DNA from: Chamaea fasciata
Taxonomy: Eukaryota; Chordata; Aves; Passeriformes; Sylviidae
Direction: 5' to 3'
Assembly: GCA_029207755.1 (NCBI GenBank)
Contig: JARCOQ010000005.1
Coordinates: 49,379,563-49,443,562 of the forward strand
DNA: 64,000 nt
The notes under the pieces are model-generated. The model did not search any database, was not told the DNA's origin, and worked only from the letters and a program-made list of their open reading frames with translations. The position numbers were made by a program, and so were the translations under genes. Numbering within the stretch: the first letter of the stretch is position 1; every line of letters begins with the position of its first letter. This document shows positions 24,201 to 36,100 of the stretch, one piece after another.

Positions 24201-25900
24201 GCTGTGTGCTTCAGCTGGCATGCCCACAGCCTTTCATTCTCCACTTCCCTCCAACTAGTCACTCCATCCAGGTCTCTTTTACTATTTAGCTTGTTGCTTT
24301 CTGCCCCATGATTTTCCCCCCAGCTGCCCTACATGGTCATGTCCTCTGTGCCCAGTGACCAACACACCTCCCTAGTTCATGCATGCCAGGAACTCTCTAC
24401 TGCTCACTGCGCACAGACACAACACAACATGACCTTGTTCCTGGTTGCAATGGCAGCAGCAAACCCAATGAAGAGCACTTGCATCATCTGCTGTCACTGC
24501 CCAGAAATGTTTCTCTATAGTGTGGTAGGCAGACTCAGGTACAGCATTGCTTAGGATTCTCATCTGCAGCAAACTCCCTCTGCCAGACTGCTGTGTGATG
24601 GCATTAACCATCTTCAATATGAAGCCTTCCTCCCACTTCTTAGGGGTTTCTACCCTGCTCCTCTCAATGTCCCACAGAACCTGGATTTTTCCTGGCTCAC
24701 TTGGGTCTCTCTGTCTTGTCTTTGTATCTGCTGAAGTTCCTAGGAAAATGTGATTATGGAAATCACCACTCCTTTTCTTCCTATTCAAAATTCAAGTTTA
24801 TTTCAGTGAAGAAACACCAGTTTACAGCTAAGGCTCACACCTGCAAGGAAAACAAGTGTTTTTCTCCAGATGCTTTGTGTATCTCACAATTTGACAATTT
24901 TGGTTCAAACTGTACTGGAAAAGCTACCCTCGACTCTTGCCAGCATGGCTTCAACAATCTTTGGAATGTAGAAGTAATGTCTCTCACACTGTATGTACTC
25001 AACTGATGCACCTTGGAAGTGCACAGGGCTCCTCATTCCCCCTGCAGTACAAGAATGTGCTCAGGCCTCTTCTTTGACCAGAAGGACATGAGTTCTTATG
25101 TCTGTCTGTATGAAGGCACATCAAGGAGATGTATGACAAATCTTGTCTCTTCAGGCCTCCCTGGATATGACCTACCAGTTTATACAGGAATAACAGGGCA
25201 TATCCATGGGACCCCCCTGTCTTCACCATATCTCCAGTTTTGATTTTATCAAGAATCTAGACTAATCTGCATCATGACGGATTCAAAAAATAAAGAAGCT
25301 GGGTTTATTAATAAATGTTTTCACACTGACCTCTTCCCCCAATGCAGTTTCCTCACACAGCATCATCTCCAGGAGGAAAGTAAGTGCAGAGACCCTTCCC
25401 ATGGCCCAAGCTGTGTGCAACTCGGTGGGTAGGGCTAAGGGCACGTTCCCTAGTAGGGTGCACACTGCCAGGCAAAAGAACTGGCCAACCCAGTTGAACA
25501 GAGCAGCCTACACAGAAGAATCTCTAGATGAAGGTGTTTACAACACCCATTTAGTGGAGGTTTCAAAACACAGGTTACCCAAACACCTGAAACTATGAGT
25601 TAATACAGAGCACATGGATTCTTGGCACTAGGGGGAAAGAAAAACATCTTAAATACACCTACACAAGAACTGTGTGTCTGATGAAGAACTGCACCAACTG
25701 TTAATACACACATAGGCCATCTTCCACTCAGCAAGAAGAGCAGCTGATTATACTTAAAGATGGGAGAAAGCCACAGTGGTCCCATGCTTGACGTGCTCCC
25801 TTTGCTTCCCTCCTCACAGCAGGGAAACCCGAAAGCAAGATAAAATCCTTTACAGGCTATTAGAAAAACAAAAACACACTCTGAATCAGGAGAGGGTTTA
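21289..25900. other. Intergenic between the solo LTR and the ZC3H7B 3' end
   Basis: No coding exon or named repeat recognised. A minus-strand AATAAA at 25304-25309 is a possible distal ZC3H7B poly(A) signal. Open frames here are short and lack family features. Confidence 0.5.
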
Positions 25901-25911
25901 AAGTGCACACT

Positions 25912-25966
25912 TTTATTTTCTTTTACAAAGGATAGAATAAGCAAGTTTGGTTTTTCTTTCTTTATT
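25912..25966 (-). terminator. Candidate ZC3H7B polyadenylation signals
   Basis: Minus-strand AATAAA motifs at 25961-25966 and 25912-25917, at the end of an AT-rich stretch (about 25.9-27.1 kb) unlike the intergenic DNA to the left. Use of these would give a 3' UTR of about 4 kb. Alternatives lie at 29093-29098 and 25304-25309. Confidence 0.4.
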
Positions 25967-27663
25967 TAAGAACAAAAACAAAAATGTTGTTAAAACATCT
26001 ACATAATTATCCTGATACTAGACCTTATGAAAGATACTAAGTTATTTTTTAATAGTAAAGCGTGGTATTCTTCAATTATATTAATACAAAGACATATTAA
26101 AGGACTCAAAATCATTACTACCCAGCTCAGAACTGCAGCATCCCCTTGCTATCTTTTCCTTTCACTTGCTAAAACCCATCCATTTTTGACATAGTTTCAT
26201 ACAAGCTAAGTAGGGTATTTTTGGGTTGTTTGTTTGTTTTTTACTTCTCCCTGTAAAGGCCAGATTAACTCCAATACCAGTGTCACCTAAATCACTGCCC
26301 TTACCAAAGAATTTGTGAAAAGATTTTCACTAAGTCCTTCAGTGTTTAATAAGTTTCTGCTCTGTGTGAACATCTGAGGTTATTTTACAAGATACGAGAT
26401 TTTCTTCTAATGTTATAAAATTAAAATATCTCTTCCTTTGTTAATAACCCTCATATTTGGTTCTGTGCTGCAGAATTTTCTTCTTCTCTGACACAAATAA
26501 AGAAAGAGTTATCACAGGGTCTTGTGAACACACCACTAAAGCAGCCCCTACAACTTGCGGTTTATCTGCTGTAGAGCTGCAAGCACTGAGCATTTCTGCT
26601 GAGAGCATATAATGTGCTGAAGAAAACCCTCTTGTCTTGATAAAGCAAGCCTGGGAAGTCAAGTGTGAAACTTCCTGCCTTTCACAATGTCCATTTAAGT
26701 AATACTAGCAAAGCCTTATATTAAAACTGTACTCACTAGTTAGCAGTATAATTCTCTCTCACCGAGATGGGACTGTAAGGGCATCCTAAAGGGTTTCAAA
26801 AATGCGAACAGGGAAACCTGTCCCATCTCAAAGTTTATACCTATCTATATAAAACCCTCCCCTCTTTTGTTATTTCCCTTTCCCTAACCCAAATAAAGGG
26901 CTTCATATTTAAACTGGAGCTGCTGCGTTTCATGACCTGAGTCCTTTTCCTTTACCCTCATTTAAAAGATTCCTTCGATACCACACACATAATATTATAT
27001 AGAGCAATATATTTAATACCTGTGTATATATGCTTCATGGGAGGGGTCACATATATACACACTAAAACAAGTCTGGTTACAAAGTACTGCAACATCACAG
27101 ACCAGGTTATCATATCAGGGAAAACAAGAGACACTTGATGCAACCCGTGACCATGGGCCAACCTCGCCTCACCTAACCTCACTCTCACCCTCTCCCTATC
27201 TCAGCCCCAGCCCGAACCTCTGAAGCCCCACTGAGCAGCTCAGCTCTCATTGCAGAGAGGGGAGAGGAGACAGCGACCCACCCTGTAACCTAAACAAGTC
27301 ATTGCATGAGAAATCACGGCTCAGCGAACGCTAGAGTCACACTAGAGATGCAGGTTTGTTTTAAAAATAAAAAACACATTCCAGTGTTCCCCAATCCATA
27401 TTTCCTTCCTTGGCGTCTCTGCCCAAGAAAAGCAGAACAAGATAACCCAGGAGCTGATGCCTGCCTCCTCCCATTTCTGAAGATGACCACTTGAGCACAA
27501 GGACGACCAGGAGAAGGTACCATAGCTACCACAAAGAACAGAGGAGAAAATATAGCACCTGACCACTCAAAAACTGCCATGTCTGATACTGCTCATAACA
27601 AATCAGAGACTACCATCAATATCTTAAGGGAGAGGGAAAAAAGCTCAGCAGAAAAGTTGTTAA

Positions 27664-27820
27664 GTTGCCCAGGAAAGAGGCTGAGTCACCATCCCCAGAG
27701 GTATCTAGAAATACATGTAGATGTGGCACTTTGGGACATGGGTTAGTCTGCGACTTGGCAGTGCCAGGTTAACAACTGGACTTGATGATCTTTGAGATCT
27801 TTTTCAACTTAATGATTCTA
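27664..27820 (+). mobile_element. CR1 LINE 3'-end fragment (sense)
   Basis: Reads like the 3' end of CR1: GGTTAACAACTGGACTTGATG-like segment, then GATCTTTGAGATCTTTTTC and TTAATGATTCTA. About 157 bp, 5'-truncated and diverged. Opposite in orientation to ZC3H7B. Confidence 0.85.
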
Positions 27821-29361
27821 AGTGCAGAGGCACCTTCAGTTTACTTAGAACACACCACATCTCTGGAAAGATTCCAGACCAGAATGCAGAGCACTCTCTG
27901 CTCCAAAACTGGACCCTATCCTCGTGGACCTGAAGCACCCTCCTGAAGGCTGGTTTAGAAAGGTGACAGCTGCCCCACACCACCTCCACATCTCCCAGTT
28001 TTCACATCCCATCTCTCCTGAAGCTCTGAAGCCCAAGGATATGGGAGCAGAGAGGAATGGGAAGACACAGCAATGCCAAAGCACCAAGCAGTTCATGGCC
28101 AGATTGTATTCACCATGGATACAGCCCTACCAGCCCCAAGGGCTCTGAGATTGCTGTCCTGGGAGACTCTGTATGAAAAAGACATCCCTGATGAAGGCTG
28201 GGAGGGAGATATGTTTGTGTTTGATTGGATGGTGCGTTCCATACATGCAAAACTGCCGAGCACAGCTGGACTGCAGAAGATAGAAGGAGAGGGAAGCTCA
28301 GGACAGGGGACATGTTTACTGGTTGCAGGATGAGACTGACAGAAAGGACAAGGCTGGCATTTAGAGCAGTACTGCTTCTCACTGCTGCCACTTATAAAAG
28401 CCAAACTCCTGTCCCAGAGTTCAGCATTACTGGTTATCTCATCAAAACACACACCAGGCAGCATAGGAGCAGGCCATGGCTGGGTCCCGCTGTGCCACTC
28501 ACTCTCCACCACTGTCCCAGCTCTCAGTTGCATCTTGGTTGCACTGTGCATCTGCAATCTCCCTGCTCTGGCTCTGAGAAGGAGGCTGGACCTCTGGTAC
28601 TGGTAAGTGCTTCCAGCTGGATTCCCATTAGCTAAACATTGCCCATGCTGCACAGTGGTGTCCTTATAAATCGGTCCCCACCCAGTTCTTCTGGCAGTGC
28701 AGGGAAAAAATGCAGCTCTAAGTAACCAGAAACACATGCCATTTAAAGAGCAAGAAAGGAACACCATTACCTCTCTCCCTCCCTCTCTTCAGGACACAAG
28801 GCAACACAGAAACACAGGCTCCTTTCGGTGACCACCTTCCTTCTGACTGATACTGCTGTGTGGACTTCAGTGACACACAGCGTGTCACAGACTCCACTAC
28901 ACCTCCTAGATGGGTTCTGTTTTACTTGCACCAGTCACACCAGCCGAAAAAAACCCCCACCAAACTATCTGCCCTAAATACCTGCCACACACTGAAAAAC
29001 ACATCTAATGAGAAGTCACCAACTTGCTTTCTGAGTACAGTCAGCTGAAGTTTGAAGTCACCTACAACCTGGTTCCTGCTGCTGCAAGCAATTTTATTAC
29101 TTTGCTCTGCTTTTACCTTGCACTCCTTATACCACACAGCTGTTACTCAGCACCAGGGCCTCAGGGCAATATAGACAGCGGGAGCATAAGCCTAGATGTT
29201 TTAAGCCAAATCTAGTGGTTTTCCTTCTTTGCACCACAATTGTTATTTCTTCTGGTACCAAACTCCCAGAAGCGCAGGAGGGCTGCAGCAGCGTAAGTGG
29301 GGCTTAGTCTGCATCACTGAGAACAGGAATATATGAAATTCATGGTCACTTTTTCACCAGA

Positions 29362-29530
29362 TTTCATAAAATCATAGAATGGTCTGGGCTGGACCTTAAG
29401 ATCATCTAATCATGACAATTCCCCTGTCATTTAGAAGGACACCTTCCACTAGACCACATTGCTCAGAGCTCTATCCAACCTGGCCTTGAAAAGTTCCAGG
29501 GATAGGCCATCCACAACTTTTCTGTCCCTC
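29362..29530 (-). mobile_element. CR1 LINE 3'-end fragment (antisense to plus)
   Basis: Begins with ATAAAATCATAGAATGG, the reverse complement of the CR1 3' terminus, and continues with diverged CR1 sequence (CCAACCTGGCCTTGAA). It lies less than 0.4 kb past the ZC3H7B stop and in the same orientation as that gene, so it is probably in the 3' UTR. Confidence 0.85.
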
Positions 29531-29921
29531 TCTCTCAGCTGTGTCCTCCAGACCTCTGCAGTCATACTCTGAATTGAAAGACAGAGGTATGACCCAAGGA
29601 GAAATTCTCTGATTTGCAGCTCAATACAGACTGAACTAATTCCTTTGAATGAAGGACAGTGAAAACAAAAATATGAAGTGGAAGGAGAATTCGGGGGAAA
29701 GAAGAGAGAAAAGATGGATCACAAACTCAGTGAGCATGGCGTTGCTGGCCAACGAGAATCAAATTTACAAATCCATTCACCGCTAATAAATCATTGTCTC
29801 ATATTCTTAAAACAAAAAGAAAAAGTTCTCTTTGCGAGACACAGATCTCGCTCTCCCTGCTGCTGCCACTCAGAAGACCCATCCCGTATTTCTGCAGCTG
29901 ACAGACCTCCCCCAGCTCATA

Positions 29922-30114
29922 CTATACATCATCTCGCAATAGGAAGTTGTATTTCCCGAAGTCGTCATCCCTGGGGCAGAGCAGCATGTCCTTGCGAGCT
30001 TTGGCCAGTTTCTGTTTCAGCACTTCCCTCCGGTCTAGCCACTCCGTCAGCTCATCCTGCCCATGGGCATAGCGACACTCCTCTCCCTCAGGACAGGCCT
30101 TGTTCTTCTGGAAC
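29922..30114 (-). CDS. ZC3H7B: ZC3H7B last coding exon, CCCH finger 4 and stop
   Basis: Acceptor gctggcag|GTTCCA; 193 bp ending in TAG at 29924-29922. (R)FQKNKACPEGEECRYAHGQD completes C-x8-C-x5-C-x3-H. Then a basic helix EWLDRREVLKQKLAKARKD and KYNFLLRDDV-stop. Human continues for about 25 residues with an Ala/Thr-rich tail after this point, so the bird protein is shorter. Confidence 0.96.
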
Positions 30115-33100
30115 CTGCCAGCGCAAGGAGCACAGTCAGGAGGGCACCCCCAGGACAGGAGTTTCAGCTCCCAGTCTGGGATACTTGATCAGGACCCACT
30201 AAGCATGCTGTGAACTCTCCTTTTTGAGGGTGAGCTGATTCTTCTACAAACCCATGTGCAGGTGGGAAAGACATCAAGGCTGGGAAAAAAAATAGAGCAG
30301 CAAAAAGAGCAGTGGCTACAAGGGGATTTAGTCAAGAGCACAAAAAAATGTGAGCTGGAACTGGATCAGCAGGGATGAGGAAAAGCCAATGCACAAGAGA
30401 GGAAATGCCACGTAACCAGCATGAAAGGCAAGAACCTTCTTGCTAACTAAAGTGGCATCTTTAACTATCAAAAGCTTTCTGAAGGCACCTTAAGGTGCTG
30501 ATTCAGAGGGCGTGAGACATTCATACCATTTAATAAGGCACCTGGGATTCCCCCAAGCACTGGGCCAAGGAGACTGTTCAGCAGCCTGAGTGCTGACAGC
30601 ATCCTGGCTATGAGGGGCACAGGTACTGACAGGAAGCTCTCCTTTTCTACAGACAAATGCTCAGGAATGTGTTTTAACCCCTCAGTATTGTGGCTGAGCA
30701 CCTCTGTGATCCAAGAGCCGCCTCACTGTCACCCAAACCTGTCATCTCATCCCACTCCTCCTCCATGCAGAAGTCTCCGAGAACTCTGTGAGAGGATGAG
30801 GAGGGATGACAGAAGCTCTGGGCCTGTTACCCCATCCCTGCAGCAGTGACACAGGAGGGAGGTGAGACAACGGTACCTCTCACAGAGTCGGAATTCACCC
30901 ATGGGGAAGCGGTAGCTCCAGCAGCTGGAGTCACTGTCTGAGGTGAAGACCTTCTCCTTGTGTTTCTCTGACTGGATGTGCTGCTGCCATTGCTTCTTGC
31001 TGTTGCTGTTTTTCCCACAGAGCCAGCAGTGGTAGCCCATCTAACCAGTGCAGACAGGGAAAAAGGGCCAGTCAGTGCAGTAACATTCACATCCATTGGC
31101 CTTCCCTGTGCCAGCACTACCTCTCCCCCTCTCCTTCCAGAGCATCCTGGAAGCTCCACTCAGTCTCTGACTACCCACACATCTCTGCCATGTCATCTTT
31201 AGGGAATTGTGCTGACACTAAAGGGGAATAGAGGAGATGCTCTGTCAGAGTTTATCTATGGCTCAAACAGGCTTGCAGAACAGGGCAGCTCAGTTCATTG
31301 ACATGGTCCCCCTGCCCCTGCTGATGGCCCATGATGGCCCATGCTGATGAGAGTGTGGTCTCACTGCAAGGTCCCCAATGGCAATGCAGGACTCTTCAGC
31401 AGCACATACCCTTACACCAGTACCACCCCTGGAATGAGACACATCTGCCTCTAGTTTTCCAAGTCTTATGTCCCAGCTCTTCTCCAAGCTTCTCCCTCTT
31501 CTGATAGGCCTGCAATGGTTTTTCCAGCTTGCTCAGGAGCAGGCAGGGACCCTGGAAAGAGGCTGAGCTCATGCAAAAGGGAACCTAAGGTAAACTCCCA
31601 ATGACTTGAGGATTAACAGAAAAGCCATTGTAGAGCCTTGCTGACCCCAGGTTGATCTCTTCTCACTTCAGCTGTACTGCCCCTGCTGTGCTGCTCCAAG
31701 CTGTCCATTTAACCTGTGTTAATACAGGCTCTGTTCCACTAGAGCAATGCAGTCCCTGCTAGCCACACCTGGAGCACAGGAGAGAGGCAGGCTGGCAGCA
31801 CTGAGGAGGAGGAATGAAGGACAAGAGATCAGCTTATTACCATGATGTCCGCATAGTCAGTGGGCATCTGGATCTGTTTCTCCCCTTCTCGCGAGGTGAG
31901 TGGTGTTCCCTCTCCAGGCTTCCCAGGATTGTGTTTCTTTAGCCACATGTCATAGGTCTGCTGCATATCTAGGACTGCACAAAGGCGACACATGAAGCCA
32001 CTCAGACAATCTCCCAACCCTGTGCATAAACTATGAGAAAAAGACAAATGCAGGAGCAGCCCTTCCCTCCCCTGTCCTGTGCAGCTGAAGGCCCTCTGGC
32101 CTGTGACCCATGTCACCTCCTCAGGTAAGACCTCTGGCAAGAGGAGCCAAATTCACACCACACCACCTCGCATGGGGGGTGTCTTCTATCAGTTGAGGAA
32201 CAACTGTGACAACAGCCACACAAACTTTTCAGAAAGGTGGCAAAGTGCCGCAAGATCTCCTTGGAATTCACCCCACAAGATGATTCTCCAACAGGCCTGA
32301 TTCTGCTTGACCTCAGAAGACATCTCATCCAGCCAGGAACCGAAGGCAGGGCTGGTTTCAGATCCATCTCTTCCCTCTAAGCCCAAGCTTTACCCTCAGC
32401 ACTAGAGAGGGAGGAGAGCCCCTAAGCAAGCTGGCCACAGGAAGCATCGCAGAGGGGAGGAGGACCTAATGATAGCTTGCCCTAAGTTCAAAACCTGCTC
32501 AGAAAACTGCAGTCAATGTCTCTCATGGCTTTTGATTTAAAAGCCACCCAGCATATTTCTGAGAAGGGAAATCTGAGGTGGAAGCTTTAACTAGACATCT
32601 GCCTTTGCAAGATCAGCTCCTGAGAGAGGCTATGGAAACTTAAGTGTTTGCAGACATCAAAATGATGCTCTAAATGTGATGCGTTAGCGATTTACTCCTT
32701 GCTAAATGGGTAATTGAGGAACTTGAGGCAACTGGGGATAATGAAAGCAAATTCCCCCAAACTGAGGCATCGCTGTGGTTTGAAGATTCACCTTTGTGCT
32801 TGAGGAAACACACCCAGTCTGATGTGCTTTAAAGGCCCCAGCAATAAAATGCTTTGAACTGCAAAAAGTAACAGTTTCGCTCAGCAGGGAGAAGGCTCTC
32901 CACAGAACCATATGAACCAAAAAAACTCAGGGCAGGCCTGAAATCCTTCAGGCTTTCCAGCAGCTTCAAGAGAGGTAGGGGACACGTGGACAACTGGCCC
33001 TTTTTTCCCCAGCTTCCTGTTGATCTGAATAAACAAGGATTTCTCCCACAGAGCTGGCTGTCTAGGATATGGGCACTCCCCCAACTATTGCCGAAAAGGT

Positions 33101-36100
33101 AAGCCTGCAGAATTAAATACAGACATGTTCCTCCACAAAGGCACCACCCAACAATGTTCTCTTTCAGGATCTCAACTCCACCCCTTTGAATACAATGCCA
33201 TGAGCAGGGAGTGCCACAGCCCAGGACCAAGGGATATGAGCAGAAATAGGTAAGATAGCCAAGGCAGATAGAAGAGAGACAAGAAAGATTCAGAAGCAGC
33301 TACAGGCCAGGACTGGTGCTTTGGCAAGGCTCCATACAGAGCCAGGCCTGGGACACTACAGGCAACTGGAGGGGCAGTACAGGGTGGATTCAAAAGTGAT
33401 GCAGAAAGAGAGGGCAGCAGTGAAGCAATGTAAGACATAAAACTATTGTGCACTAGTCCCACAGCAAGGGACTCAAGAGATACATGCACATTTAAGAAAA
33501 GAGCAGCTGTAGACAGACCTGACCCATAATCCCACTTAAACTCACGGCAGCAGCCTCGTCCAACTCCATCTCTGTCGTCAAGAATATGTCTTAACAGACC
33601 CTCCAGATGCCCAAATGTTCTCTTCCCTCTTCCCAAACTCTTTGGCCCACATTTCTCCCACTCACTTTTATTTTCCTTCATGAAGGTCCACATGTCTCTC
33701 TCCTCAGGGCTGTGGGCAAAGGAGCAGTTGCCCACATACTGGCATTTCCTGCCATTCTGTGCATGGATACACAACTGTTAAAAGAAAGAGAGAAAAATTT
33801 AGCATCTGCACAGTCAGTCCTTGCTAGAGGGGAAAGTGGGTTTGATAACCAGCCAGGGCATTAAATTGCACAGGAGAGGTTGCAAACAGGACACTTTATA
33901 TATCATTAACTCATGATTCTTTTCCTCAGTCTCCTGATGACATAAACACACAGGCAGTTCACCAGCTGTCGCCATTTCCATAGGTGACTGGATGCAGGGT
34001 GACAGCAGGGAGCATCCTGGATTGACCCAATAGTGTCTCCTACTGATCAAGCTGCTGGTCCCCAAAGGTGACTCATTCTCCTGCCATCTCTGAGTGGGTG
34101 AAGAGTGGCCTTACAGATTGCTTAGACCACACTGGTGCACACACAGCTATCAACAGCATCATTGCCTGAGAAAATGAGAAGCTTTCTAAACATCCTATTT
34201 ACTGATCATTACTTCTCCCCCTGCCCTGGCACAAAAGGAGGACCTATAACAGGGTAGGGGGAAGGAGTTTTCTCCTTTCACGCAAAAAGGAAAGGAGAGG
34301 TAGAGAGAAACTCTCTATCACCACATTTGGGCCCGGGGTTGGAGATCTAATTTTCTTCACAGCGTGTGGATTTTTCACTGAGTTCTTAGTTTTGCTTTCA
34401 AAACCTATTGTGAACAAGTTTCACAATCTAAAGTGGTACAGTCACAGCGAAGCAGGGGTAGGCTTCTCCAAAGCATCCCGCCTCTCACCCACATTGAGAA
34501 ACCCTGATGTAAGGGGAGTCTCAAATTTCATTCCCAAACCCTTTACCAGCCAGAGATGCATTAACAGTTCTTGTTACGAATTAGCAGCAACACTGGAAAC
34601 TCGCATTTGTGCACAGAGTGATTTAAATGGGTGCTGCTCCTTCTTCTGCTCCATCTTTTTGCTGGATGTGTTTTGTTGCCATCGGTCTGTCCTTATCTCC
34701 CATCTCAGCCATCATGTGCTTGCCTCCCTGACAGGGCTTCAAGGGAGCAGCCCTCAAGGCACTGCACCATGGTGGAAGGGAAAGGGAAGAGGCACCCGGC
34801 CATGCTGGGCACAGGGCTTACATCATATTGCTGTGGGAAGTTACGTATGGAAGGCAGTGGTCGGACGGACACCCACTTCTTCTTAGCTTTGGACATCACC
34901 AGCAGGACACGGCGTTCCTTAGTCCAACTGAAGAAGAGAGAATAAATCAAGAGAGGCATAAGGAAGAGGAGAACAAGGGTTCTTTACCTCAGAGACGCTT
35001 AAATATTGAGAAATGAGCAGACCCTTCTGTCCAGCTTGTCCCTGAACTATCTGGCTGTTCCTAGACACGTACATCTGTGATGGAGAAGCCACAAGAAGGC
35101 TGTTTTAGGAGGACTTCTCCCTGTACATATTACCTATTTCCTGGGGTACCTCTTTTCATAAAGCCACAAAAATCTCCCCCAAATCTCACATGGCATCACC
35201 ACAGATTATTAAACAGCTGCATTCCACTCTTTGACACAGCCAATTCTTGTGCAATCAGATCCATGAAAAACACTTGGGAATATTTTCTGCTTGAAAGATG
35301 CAACAGAAATGCAAGTCATTACAAGCACTGCCTTATGAACAGTGCCTGGAAGTATTTGTCCTCCTGCAGCTCCAGCAAGGGATCACCAGGAGATACCCTG
35401 AGCAAAAACCCCAGCTCTATTCAGCAGCTGCACAAAGGGATGTTATTTTTCCCATCCCAGGAAGCAAACCTCACCTGCTTACTTCCTCCAGAAACTGCTG
35501 CTTCTGTCTCTTCTTCAACAAGTCTTATATTTACAATAGGAAGCAAGACTGTGCCTTTGTGGCTTGTGTTATGGGAAGAGAAGTTCTATAAACCCTTCCA
35601 TCCTATCCCTGCAGGCTGCCTGGGTGAGACAGGCCACAGTTTTCATGAACAGTGACTTCCCAGCCAGTATTTCTCTTTTAGGAGGCTTATGAGATGGGGA
35701 CAAATTCTTTTAGTAGAGCCTGTAGTGTTGCAACAAGGGGTAGTGTCTTGAAACTAAAAGAGGGTAAATTCAGACAAGATATAAGGAAGGAATTTTTTAT
35801 GATGAAGGTGGCACAACCCAGAGAGGTGGCAGATGCCCCGTCCCTGGAAACATTCAAGGTCAGGCTGAGCAACCTGATCTAGTTGAAGATGTGCCTGCTC
35901 AGTGTGGGATGGCTGGATTAGATGACCTTTAAAGGTCTCTCCCAATCCAAACTGTTCTATGATTCAATGCTTCTATCACACCAAACATTCTCATGGGCCA
36001 TAAGGAGTCAAGGGGTACAAACAGACATGACATGCATCACAGAGGAGCAATCAAAGCAATGAAAGAGCCAAGGGAAACTGATTTAAAAAGAAGCAGAATA

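Larger units (their letters stand above)
25967..29921 (-). other. Presumed ZC3H7B 3' UTR
   Basis: Follows the TAG stop at 29924-29922. It has two CR1 fragments (27664-27820 and 29362-29530) and no coding potential that I recognise. The extent is inferred from AATAAA candidates and from the long 3' UTR of mammalian ZC3H7B; the true end could be nearer. Confidence 0.4.

Noticed and set aside
28093..28767. 224-codon minus-strand frame in the presumed ZC3H7B 3' UTR
   Set aside because: No recognisable domain and it lies downstream of the ZC3H7B stop; taken as chance.
29678..30202. 174-codon plus-strand frame over the last ZC3H7B exon
   Set aside because: It is the antisense shadow of a well-supported coding exon.
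30000..31000. Possibility that ZC3H7A and not ZC3H7B is present
   Set aside because: The LD-rich middle region, the TEF neighbour and the residue-level match all fit ZC3H7B.
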